NCBI GenBank assembly: GCA_021129875.1
Contig: JAJOKK010000030.1
Coordinates: 1-6,137, forward strand
DNA from: Candidatus Bipolaricaulota bacterium
Lineage (GTDB): Bacteria; Bipolaricaulota; Bipolaricaulia; UBA7950; UBA9294
Length of the DNA: 6,137 nt
Direction: 5' to 3'
Positions 1 to 5,894 of this stretch are shown in pieces (the first letter of the stretch is position 1; every line of letters begins with the position of its first letter). The notes beneath the pieces are model-generated. The model had not been told where the DNA came from and did not search any database. It worked only from the letters and a program-made list of their open reading frames with translations. The translations under genes were made by a program, and so were the position numbers.

Positions 1-26
1 GACACACACGGATTATTGCTGGAGTG

Positions 27-42
27 CCGGCCAAGAGGCCGG
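27..42. other. GC-rich stem-loop near the left edge
   Basis: Perfect 6-base-pair inverted repeat CCGGCC / GGCCGG around the loop AAGA. It is flanked on both sides by the direct repeat GGAGT (21-25 and 41-45). Neither strand has a T-run after the stem, so it is not a canonical intrinsic terminator. It lies about 180 bases beyond the end of the M16 gene, so it could still mark the 3' end of that transcript, but this is inference. Confidence 0.4.
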
Positions 43-67
43 AGTAATGAGTGAAGAGGGATTTTCT

Positions 68-202
68 CTATTCTGTGTCTATCAGTGCCAATCCGTGGTT
101 CGAGGCCTGCCATATTCCAGCTAGTATGGGTTTACTGAATGCTTGCGTTTCGATGACTTCCTCGCGCCTTGATCTTGTATCCTGTCGATCCTGTCTGGCC
201 AT
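68..202 (-). CDS. Possible small ORF downstream of the M16 peptidase (44 aa, unrecognised)
   Basis: An ATG at 202 opens a 44-codon frame ending in TAG at 68, 20 bases after the M16 stop codon. AAGGG lies about eight bases before the ATG and could serve as a weak ribosome binding site. The predicted peptide starts MARQDRQDTRSRREE, is highly charged at its N terminus, and has no signal peptide, membrane segment or motif I recognise. The RQD repetition comes from a 9-base tandem repeat in the DNA (about 179-196), which makes chance translation of non-coding sequence a real alternative. A plus-strand frame overlaps the same stretch and also looks non-coding. I list it only because it is co-directional with the operon and closely spaced. 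Confidence 0.2.
   Translation of the reverse strand: MARQDRQDTRSRREEVIETQAFSKPILAGIWQASNHGLALIDTE
179..196. repeat. Short 9-base tandem repeat (two copies)
   Basis: Read on the plus strand, ATCCTGTC occurs twice in succession with a 9-base period (TATCCTGTCGATCCTGTC). It is short and could be chance, but it lies in the non-conserved tail downstream of the operon and is the source of the RQD repetition in the small minus-strand frame there. Confidence 0.45.
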
Positions 203-222
203 GTTCAGGCCCTTGTGCGACG

Positions 223-1548
223 TTAGGCATCGGTATCCATCACCGTCGCCGGACCGACTACTGCCAGGTTTGCCCTGTCTGCGTCGGCGAAACGGGCGAT
301 CACCCGTCTTGTGTCATCTTCGCTGACGGCGTCCAGTCGAGCGATCAATGTATCCGGGGAAAGGATCTCCCGTTCGGCGATAGCAGCGCCTCCCAGCCGG
401 GACATGCGGTTTGAGTTCGACTCAAGATCGAGGATCAGGTTCCCCCGCAGTTTTGCTTTTGCCAGAGAGAGTTCGTCAGGGGTGATCCCTTTTTGTTGCA
501 GGCGATCGACCTGTGAGAGCACGAGATCGACCGTCTCTGCGGCGTTCTTCGGGGCTACTCCGGCGTAGATCAGCCAGAAGCCGGCGTCGGAATAGTGTAT
601 GGACGAACTTAAGACGGCGTAGGCAAGGCCGCGTTCCTCGCGGATCAGGCGGAAGAGGCGCGAGCTCATCCCCCCTCCGAAGATGGTGTTGACGACTGCG
701 TGAGCGAAGCGGTCTTCGTCCTGGGCGTCGGCGCCGGGAAGAGCGAGGTAGACATGTGTTTGCGCGGTCTTGCGCTCGTGGTGGCACCGCCCGCTCTTAA
801 GGTGTGGCCGGCTTCGTGCAACCGGGGTTGGAGGGTGGGGCGAGGGGGTGAATAGATCGCCGGCGAGTTCGATAACTGCTGCGGCGTTGACCGCGCCGCA
901 GACGGCGAGGACCATCTTATCCGGCCGGTAAAGATGACTGTGGTGCTCGATCAGCTGCGTCCGGGTGACCGACTCGATCGTGCTCTTATCCCCAAGGACC
1001 GAGCGGGAGAGCGGGTGCGCCCCATTCGTATCTGCCCTGTTCGTGTCTGCCCTGTTCGGGGATGCCCCATTCGGGTACAACCCGTGCCACAGCCCGGCGG
1101 TGAACAGCGCGTATGCATACTGCTCCGGATCATCATCGTGTCCGCGGATCTCCTCGAGGACGACTCCGCGTTCCAGCTCCAACTCCGCCGGGTCGAACGT
1201 GGGATGTTGTACGAGGTCGGCGAGGATTTCGATCGCCGTAGGGAGGCTGTCACCGGGAAGATCAGCGTAGTAGCAGGTGGACTCCTTTCCGGTGACGCCA
1301 TTCAGATGCCCGCCGAGCGCATCGATCTCCCGCGAGATCGTAACCGCGTCTCGCGACGGGGTACCTTTGAACATAAGGTGCTCCAGGAAGTGAGCCGACC
1401 CGGGGGCGGACTGTGGGTCATCACGGCTTCCCGCGTTGATCCACAGTCCGACGCTCGCCGAGCGGGAGGAGGGGACCTCCTCCACCAGTATACGCAACCC
1501 ACTCTCAAGGGTTGCGGAGAAGACACCGTGATAGAGAGGCTCGATCAC
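223..1548 (-). CDS. M16 family zinc metallopeptidase (processing-peptidase / PqqL-MlpA-like)
   Basis: A 441-residue pitrilysin-family (M16) zinc peptidase of the short bacterial type related to mitochondrial processing peptidase, which cleaves peptides inside a clamshell chamber. The inverted zinc motif HFLEH is at residues 53-57 (ligands H53 and H57, catalytic E56). The third ligand is best placed at E133, 76 residues after H57 in the segment LERGVVLEE. The C-terminal half carries the usual Arg/Tyr substrate-binding segment (SSRLFRLIREERGLAY, 295-310). No signal peptide is visible, so it is probably cytoplasmic. The start is GTG at 1548, overlapping the pnp stop as GTGA, with GAGG (1556-1559) seven bases upstream, so translation is probably coupled to pnp. 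M16 genes next to pnp are common; the Bacillus homologue is called mlpA/ymxG. Oddity: residues 159-178 are a run of four pentapeptide units not expected in the family. The physiological substrate is unknown. Confidence 0.93.
   Translation of the reverse strand: MIEPLYHGVFSATLESGLRILVEEVPSSRSASVGLWINAGSRDDPQSAPGSAHFLEHLMFKGTPSRDAVTISREIDALGGHLNGVTGKESTCYYADLPGDSLPTAIEILADLVQHPTFDPAELELERGVVLEEIRGHDDDPEQYAYALFTAGLWHGLYPNGASPNRADTNRADTNGAHPLSRSVLGDKSTIESVTRTQLIEHHSHLYRPDKMVLAVCGAVNAAAVIELAGDLFTPSPHPPTPVARSRPHLKSGRCHHERKTAQTHVYLALPGADAQDEDRFAHAVVNTIFGGGMSSRLFRLIREERGLAYAVLSSSIHYSDAGFWLIYAGVAPKNAAETVDLVLSQVDRLQQKGITPDELSLAKAKLRGNLILDLESNSNRMSRLGGAAIAEREILSPDTLIARLDAVSEDDTRRVIARFADADRANLAVVGPATVMDTDA
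1015..1074 (-). repeat. In-frame 15-base tandem repeat (4 copies) inside the M16 gene
   Basis: Read on the coding strand, codons 159-178 form four 15-base units encoding PNGAS, PNRAD, TNRAD and TNGAH. The units share the core CGAAY-RGGGCR and differ by a few substitutions, so this is an in-frame minisatellite with some decay. Family members usually read through this place as YPN followed directly by HPL. Here Y158-P159-N160 and H178-P179-L180 flank the extra residues, so the array looks like an expansion between two conserved positions. Confidence 0.85.
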
Positions 1549-4190
1549 CAGCGATCCTCGAATGCTGGTGGCTCGTCTTCCTCTTTCGCGCGGGAAGGTG
1601 CCGGTTTATCGCGTTGCGGTTTATCGAGTCGTGACTCATCACGTTGCGGTTTATCGCGTTGCGATTTATCGAGCCGTGACTCATCGAGTTGTGACTCATC
1701 ACCCTGAGCCTCATCGAGGCGAGACTCATCGAGCCGTGACTCATCTGGGCTAGTCTCTTTCTTCTCGGAGTCAGGGTCGATGCGGCGCAGCTTGTAACGG
1801 CCACGCTCGTCGATGTTCAGCACTTCCACCGTCACTCTGTCCCCGGCCCGCAGCACGTCCTCCACCCGCCGGACGTACTCGTCGGACAGGGCAGAGATAT
1901 GGATCAGACCGGTCACCTCGGAGGTCAGTTCGACGAACGCTCCGTAGTCGGTGGTGTTCTCGACTTTCCCTTCGATGATGTCTCCGACCTTCACTGCCTT
2001 CTCCGGTTTCTGTGACGGTCGTTTTGGGCTGCTCTGGCGGGAAGGCCCGTTCTTTCTCCGGCGCGGTTGGTCCACTTCATCCCAGCCTTCGACGACGCGG
2101 CGTAGATCGGGTCGGCCCATCTTGTCCTCCCCGATCACCTCAATCGTGATCTCATCGCCCGGCTTGACGATGTCGCGTACGCTCTCCACGTATCCGGGTG
2201 CGAGGTTGGAGACATGCACCAGCCCCTCGTTCCCGCTCTTCAGCTCGACGAATGCGCCGAAATCGACGATGCGGGTGACCTTAGTCTTCAGCACCATCCC
2301 CACTTCCAGCTCCGCGGTCAGGTCTTCGATCCACTGCTTGGCCGCGGCGACCGCCTCGGCTTCGGGTGAAGCGAGCTTGACCGTGCCATCGTCCTCTATA
2401 TCGATCGACGCCCCAGTCTCTTCGATGATCCTGCGGATCATCTTCCCGCCCGGCCCGATTACGAGCCCGATCTTCTCTTGCGGAATGGTTATCGTTGCGA
2501 GCATCGGTGCATACGAGGAGAGATGATCTCGTGGCGCTGAGATCGCCCGATCCATCTCATCCAAGATCGCAAGCCTGGCCTGCTTTCCTTGTTCCAATGC
2601 CTGGCGCAGGGTTTCGCGTCCGACCCCGCCCACCTTGACATCCAACTGGAACCCGGTGATCCCGTCCCGCGTCCCTACGACCTTGAAGTCCATATCGCCG
2701 TAGTGGTCCTCTGCCCCCATGATGTCGGTCAGGATGACGCGGCGTTGCGATCGCTCGTCCTCGATCATCCCCATGGCGATTCCGGCGACTGCCTTGTTGA
2801 ATGGCACACCGGCGTCCATCAGCGATAGCGAGGCGCTGCAGACTGTGGCCATCGACGAGGAGCCATTCGACTCCAGGATCTCTGAGACAATGCGGATGAC
2901 ATAAGGGAACTTCTCTTCGTCAGGCAGGAGCGAAAGTAAAGACCCCTCAGCCAGGTGCCCGTGTCCGATAGATCTCCTGCTTGGCGAGCCGACCCGGCGC
3001 ACCTCCCCCACGGAATAAGGGGGGAAGTTGTAGTGGAGCATGAACCGCTTCCGCCCTTCCTTCATCATCTGATCGATGATCTGTTCATCTCCGCGGGTTG
3101 CGCCGAGGGTGGTGATCCCCAAGCTCTGCGTCTCTCCGCGGGTGAACAAGGCCGATCCGTGCGTACGTGGAAATACGCCAACCTGGCAGGTGATCTTGCG
3201 CAGTTCGTCCGGCCGTCGGCCGTCGAGCCGCTCCCCGCGTTCGAGGATGGACTGGCGCATATACTCCTTCAACAGACCCTCGACGACCTCAGCGACCACC
3301 TTCTCTGTCTCAGCCGGATCATTTTCAGGGGAGATAAGCGCCTCAGAGACGATTGCCTCCACTGCCCGCGCGCGGAGCGCCTTCATGAATTCATCCCGCT
3401 CCTTCTTGCTCGAGCAGGAGCGGATCGCTGGAAGCTCCGGCCACACAATCGCCTGAACACGCTCTACCAGAGCAAAATCGGTCTTATCTACCGGAGGGAT
3501 GAACTCCTTCTTTGTCGGCTGAACCTGCGCAATGAACCGTTCCTGCAGACCGACAAGCTCCTGGATCGTACGGTGGGCAAGGCCGATCGCCTCTACGACC
3601 TCATCCTCGGATAGCTCGTTCATCTTCCCTTCGACCATCGTCACCGTCTGTTTTGTCCCGGCAACGGTGATATCGACGCCACCCTCTTCCTGTGTATCGA
3701 TATCGGGATTGACGACCAGACAGCCGTCCTTTCGCCCGACCGTTACACCGGCGATCGGCCCGGCAAACGGGGCCGTGGAGAGCGACAATGCTGCGGAAGC
3801 GCCGAGGATCCCGAGCATCCCCGGGGGGCAGTCCGGATCGACCGCGAGGACGGTGGCGATCAACTGCACCTCATTCATATATCCATCCGGGAAGAGTGGG
3901 CGGATCGGCCGATCGATCATCCGCGCGTTTAGGATCGCCACATCGCTCGGCCGCCCCTCTCGTTTGAAGAACCCGCCGGGGATCTTCCCGGTGGCGTAGA
4001 AACGCTCTTCGTAATCGACCCGGAGTGGAAAGTAACCGGGATTCGTCCTGCTCTCCTGCACAACCGCCGTAACCAACACACATGTATCCCCGTAGGAGAC
4101 AAACACGGCACCGTCCGCTTGCTTGGCCAGCCGTCCTGTCTCCAGGGAGAGCTCTCTCCCATTAAGCTGAATGCTCTCTCTGATTACCAT
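1545..4190 (-). CDS. pnp: Polyribonucleotide nucleotidyltransferase (PNPase), enlarged form with two S1 domains and a repeat tail
   Basis: PNPase degrades RNA 3'-to-5' by phosphorolysis, releasing nucleoside diphosphates, as a ring-shaped homotrimer in the cytoplasm. Domains by residue: first RNase PH core about 6-145 with the RNA-gripping loop FFKREGRP (74-81); helical linker about 235-315; second, catalytic RNase PH core about 325-545; KH 563-625 with the GxxG loop IGPGGKMI (578-585); S1 about 630-700; basic linker 706-730; a second S1 about 735-803; repeat tail 816-865. Active-site residues match the E. coli enzyme: phosphate-binding SNGSSS (441-446) and D495, D501, K503 in EDHYGDMDFK. At 881 residues it is well above the usual 700 or so, owing to the extra S1 and tail. 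The ATG at 4190 fits the family N terminus; the upstream AGGAG (4204-4208) lies 13 bases away, inside the rpsO 3' end. It follows rpsO by eight bases and overlaps the M16 gene by four. Identity is certain; the function of the extensions is unknown. Confidence 0.98.
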   Translation of the reverse strand: MVIRESIQLNGRELSLETGRLAKQADGAVFVSYGDTCVLVTAVVQESRTNPGYFPLRVDYEERFYATGKIPGGFFKREGRPSDVAILNARMIDRPIRPLFPDGYMNEVQLIATVLAVDPDCPPGMLGILGASAALSLSTAPFAGPIAGVTVGRKDGCLVVNPDIDTQEEGGVDITVAGTKQTVTMVEGKMNELSEDEVVEAIGLAHRTIQELVGLQERFIAQVQPTKKEFIPPVDKTDFALVERVQAIVWPELPAIRSCSSKKERDEFMKALRARAVEAIVSEALISPENDPAETEKVVAEVVEGLLKEYMRQSILERGERLDGRRPDELRKITCQVGVFPRTHGSALFTRGETQSLGITTLGATRGDEQIIDQMMKEGRKRFMLHYNFPPYSVGEVRRVGSPSRRSIGHGHLAEGSLLSLLPDEEKFPYVIRIVSEILESNGSSSMATVCSASLSLMDAGVPFNKAVAGIAMGMIEDERSQRRVILTDIMGAEDHYGDMDFKVVGTRDGITGFQLDVKVGGVGRETLRQALEQGKQARLAILDEMDRAISAPRDHLSSYAPMLATITIPQEKIGLVIGPGGKMIRRIIEETGASIDIEDDGTVKLASPEAEAVAAAKQWIEDLTAELEVGMVLKTKVTRIVDFGAFVELKSGNEGLVHVSNLAPGYVESVRDIVKPGDEITIEVIGEDKMGRPDLRRVVEGWDEVDQPRRRKNGPSRQSSPKRPSQKPEKAVKVGDIIEGKVENTTDYGAFVELTSEVTGLIHISALSDEYVRRVEDVLRAGDRVTVEVLNIDERGRYKLRRIDPDSEKKETSPDESRLDESRLDEAQGDESQLDESRLDKSQRDKPQRDESRLDKPQRDKPAPSRAKEEDEPPAFEDRW
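1556..1559 (-). promoter_or_regulatory. Ribosome binding site for the M16 gene, inside the pnp 3' end
   Basis: GAGG seven bases upstream of the GTG start at 1548. It supports GTG rather than any internal ATG as the start and places initiation within the last codons of pnp, consistent with translational coupling through the GTGA overlap. Confidence 0.6.
1596..1745 (-). repeat. In-frame 15-base tandem repeat (10 copies) encoding the PNPase C-terminal tail
   Basis: Codons 816-865 of pnp form ten consecutive 15-base units, each starting with GAT (Asp). In order the pentapeptides are DESRL, DESRL, DEAQG, DESQL, DESRL, DKSQR, DKPQR, DESRL, DKPQR, DKPAP. Two subtypes are visible: an acidic one (DESRL) filling the first half and a basic one (DKPQR) mostly in the second. 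The DESRL unit is nearly self-complementary at the DNA level (GAGTC-GT-GACTC at 1626-1637), which could favour slippage. Synonymous and non-synonymous differences between units show that the array is not freshly duplicated throughout. Confidence 0.93.
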
Positions 4191-4198
4191 GCTTTCTC

Positions 4199-4471
4199 TT
4201 AGACTCCTCTGATCCCTAGATGCTGAATCAATTCCTTGTAGGCGGCGAGGTTCTGCTGCTTGATGTACTTCAACAGACGGCGACGTTGGCCGACCATCTT
4301 CCGCAGCCCTCGCTGTGAACTAAAATCCTTCTTATGCGTGTTCAAGTGTCCGGTCAACTCTTTAATCCGTTCGGTGAGCATCGCTACCTGCACTGTTGCC
4401 GACCCTGTATCCGTCTCGTTCTGGCCGTACTCCTTTATGAGTTCTTCCTTCTGCGTACGTGTAAGTCCCAT
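4199..4471 (-). CDS. rpsO: 30S ribosomal protein S15
   Basis: A 90-residue primary-binding protein of the small ribosomal subunit that contacts the 16S rRNA central domain and helps nucleate platform assembly. The length equals the family norm and conserved blocks are intact: DTGSATVQVAMLTERI near residues 21-36, HLNTHKKDFSSQRGL around 42-56 (the His, Asp and Ser of the rRNA-binding segment), and GQRRRLLKYIK near 61-71. The ATG at 4471 has a near-perfect Shine-Dalgarno, AGGAGG at 4477-4482, five bases upstream, so high expression is expected. It precedes pnp by only eight bases, the classical rpsO-pnp pair. In E. coli and several other bacteria S15 represses its own translation by binding its mRNA leader; whether the stem-loop upstream here plays that part is inference. 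Confidence 0.98.
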   Translation of the reverse strand: MGLTRTQKEELIKEYGQNETDTGSATVQVAMLTERIKELTGHLNTHKKDFSSQRGLRKMVGQRRRLLKYIKQQNLAAYKELIQHLGIRGV

Positions 4472-4476
4472 TTACT

Positions 4477-4482
4477 CCTCCT
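4477..4482 (-). promoter_or_regulatory. Strong Shine-Dalgarno site of rpsO
   Basis: AGGAGG (extending to AGGAGGAG, 4475-4482) five bases before the rpsO ATG. It is the best match to the anti-Shine-Dalgarno sequence in the window and fixes the rpsO start. Confidence 0.85.
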
Positions 4483-4499
4483 AATTATTGCTCCCTGTT

Positions 4500-4528
4500 C
4501 CGAGAGAGGGTTTACTCCGCTCTCCCAG
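4500..4528 (-). promoter_or_regulatory. Stem-loop in the mtaD-rpsO gap, possible rpsO leader element
   Basis: On the minus strand CTGGGAGAG (4528-4520) can pair with CTCTCTCGG (4508-4500) in nine pairs, two of them G-U wobbles, around an 11-base loop. No U-tract follows, so it is a poor intrinsic terminator and allows readthrough from mtaD. Its place 17 bases before the rpsO Shine-Dalgarno would suit an S15 autoregulatory leader, but S15 leaders vary widely between phyla and I cannot match this one to a known class. I found no convincing promoter in the 68-base gap. Confidence 0.35.
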
Positions 4529-4539
4529 GACGGGAACGA

Positions 4540-5817
4540 TCAGTTGGCTTGCCTGTTTACCAGCTTCTTCACTTCGTGTCTTACCCTCTCCTCGTCGATT
4601 GCCAGGAGTTCTCCCTGACGAAGGAGGAACCGTCCGGCGACGATGACATCGGTAACATCCTGCGCATGCGCTGCGTAGACGAGCGCGGAGAACGGCTCAT
4701 ACGCGGGGAGGGTGCGGATGCTGTCGAGGTCGACAAGGACGATATCCGCCGGTTCTCCCGCGGCGAGCCTTCCCGTTCCGATCCCCAACCCGTTTGCTCC
4801 ATTCTCAGTTGCCATTTTAACCACCGATCGCGCCGGAAGCACGGTCGGATCACACGAGCACCCCTTGGCCAACAGAGCGGCCATCCGCATCTCCTCGAAC
4901 ATATCCAGACTGTTGTTCGTCGCTGCGCCGTCGGTCCCCAGGGCGACATTCACCCCTGCATCGCGCAGAGCGACGATCGGGGAGATTCCGCTTCCCAGCT
5001 TTGAGTTGCTCTTCGGGCAGTGGACGACTGTTGCGGTCCCCTCGGCGAGGAGCCGGATATCCTCGTTACCCACATGGACGCAGTGCGCGGCTAGTACAGG
5101 GACCGAGAAGACCCCGATCTGAGAGAGGAAGGCGATTGGGCTCATTCCCAAGTTCTTCTGTGACCAGTCCGCCTCCCCCTGTGTTTCGCAGAGGTGGGTA
5201 TGCAACGGGATCTTGTGGTCAGCAGCCAGTTCGATCGCCGCGTGCCAGATTTCTTCGCCACATGTATAGATTGCATGTGGGCTGACCGCGGTTGTGATCC
5301 GTCCACCGGCCGCCCCTTCCCATCGTGCGATCGCCTCCGCTGCCTTGTCCAACTCTGCCTTGCCGTGCGCGTCGAGTCTCTCCGCGATGATCCCGCAAGA
5401 GAGGATTGCGCGCAGACCGGCCTCTTCCACCGCCCGGCCGATCTCATCTGTCTGAAAGTACATATCGGCGCAGAGCGTGATCCCGCTGCGGATCATCTCC
5501 GCCAGTCCCAGCAGCGCTCCCCAGTAGACTTCTTCTGGTTTCAGGTTCCGTTCACGTGGCCAGATATGATCCTCCAACCACCGATTTAAAGGGATCTCTT
5601 CCGCCAACCCGCGAAACAGGCTCATCGGGAGGTGTGTATGGGCGTTTACAAACCCGGGGATGGCCAGCTTCCCCTCACCGTTAATGATAGTTTCATCCGG
5701 GCGGGCTGATAGCCGCTCTGTGCTGACCGTGCTTATCGTTTCACCGTCGACCCGCAAATCGACCGTCGTTGTCGATTCGCCGGTGACTGCCAGTACATTT
5801 CTAAGGAGTATCCCCAT
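4540..5817 (-). CDS. mtaD: Amidohydrolase, probable 5'-methylthioadenosine/S-adenosylhomocysteine deaminase
   Basis: A 425-residue metal-dependent deaminase of the amidohydrolase superfamily (TIM barrel with flanking beta-sandwich), probably converting 5'-methylthioadenosine or S-adenosylhomocysteine to the inosine form in the cytoplasm, as Thermotoga TM0936 does. Visible ligands are H60 and H62 in NAHTHLPMSLFRG, H208 and E211 in HTHLCET, H245 in AAHCVH and D296 in GTDGAATNNSLD. The H245-D296 spacing of 51 equals that recalled for TM0936. The run FRGLAEEIPLNRWLEDHIWP (68-87) is typical of this deaminase group rather than of guanine or cytosine deaminases. The ATG at 5817 has GAAGG (5822-5826) four bases upstream and a good promoter about 40 bases away. 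Substrate is inferred from family motifs; related enzymes deaminate guanine, chlorinated triazines or other adenosine derivatives, so the superfamily call is firmer than the substrate. Confidence 0.85.
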   Translation of the reverse strand: MGILLRNVLAVTGESTTTVDLRVDGETISTVSTERLSARPDETIINGEGKLAIPGFVNAHTHLPMSLFRGLAEEIPLNRWLEDHIWPRERNLKPEEVYWGALLGLAEMIRSGITLCADMYFQTDEIGRAVEEAGLRAILSCGIIAERLDAHGKAELDKAAEAIARWEGAAGGRITTAVSPHAIYTCGEEIWHAAIELAADHKIPLHTHLCETQGEADWSQKNLGMSPIAFLSQIGVFSVPVLAAHCVHVGNEDIRLLAEGTATVVHCPKSNSKLGSGISPIVALRDAGVNVALGTDGAATNNSLDMFEEMRMAALLAKGCSCDPTVLPARSVVKMATENGANGLGIGTGRLAAGEPADIVLVDLDSIRTLPAYEPFSALVYAAHAQDVTDVIVAGRFLLRQGELLAIDEERVRHEVKKLVNRQAN

Positions 5818-5854
5818 CGACCCTTCTTTGCCTGTTCATCGTCTTCAATGATAA

Positions 5855-5883
5855 ATTATAGCCGTTTCAAGGATGGGGCGCAA
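5855..5883 (-). promoter_or_regulatory. Probable sigma-70-type promoter of mtaD and perhaps the whole operon
   Basis: On the minus strand a perfect -10 box TATAAT (5855-5860) lies 17 bases downstream of TTGCGC (5878-5883), which keeps the important TTG of the -35 consensus. Transcription would start near 5848, leaving a leader of about 30 bases before the ATG. It is the only clear promoter I see, and since the later intergenic gaps are short and lack terminators it may also drive rpsO, pnp and the peptidase gene. Confidence 0.65.
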
Positions 5884-5894
5884 CGCGCGGTTCG

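Noticed and set aside
27..42. Hairpin as an intrinsic terminator of the operon
   Set aside because: The stem is GC-rich but neither strand has the T-run needed downstream, so I list it only as a stem-loop.
404..424. GAGTT/CGACTC inverted sequences around 413-422 as an operator
   Set aside because: They lie inside the M16 coding region in a well-aligned segment and are explained by codons for the residues around SNSNRM.
934..1707. Long plus-strand open frame (257 codons) opposite the M16 and pnp genes
   Set aside because: It is a shadow of GC-rich minus-strand genes whose products are conserved. Its Cys/Arg/Ser-rich repeats merely mirror the two 15-base arrays, and it has no recognisable domain.
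1596..1745. The pnp array as a CRISPR or an integron-like repeat
   Set aside because: The units are directly adjacent without unique spacers, 15 bases long and in frame with pnp, which is a coding minisatellite rather than a CRISPR.
1951..2526. Plus-strand open frame of 191 codons opposite the KH and S1 domains
   Set aside because: Ser/Thr/Pro-rich composition is typical of the reverse complement of a coding frame, and the minus strand has clear KH and S1 domains here.
2955..3614. Plus-strand open frame of 219 codons opposite pnp
   Set aside because: It lies wholly antisense to the well-conserved PNPase cores and has no family motif. It is explained by codon bias of the minus-strand gene.
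4191..4198. Missing pnp leader (RNase III-type control known in E. coli)
   Set aside because: The rpsO-pnp gap is only eight bases, so there is no room for the long stem-loop leader of enteric bacteria. The absence is usual outside that group and is not by itself a discovery.
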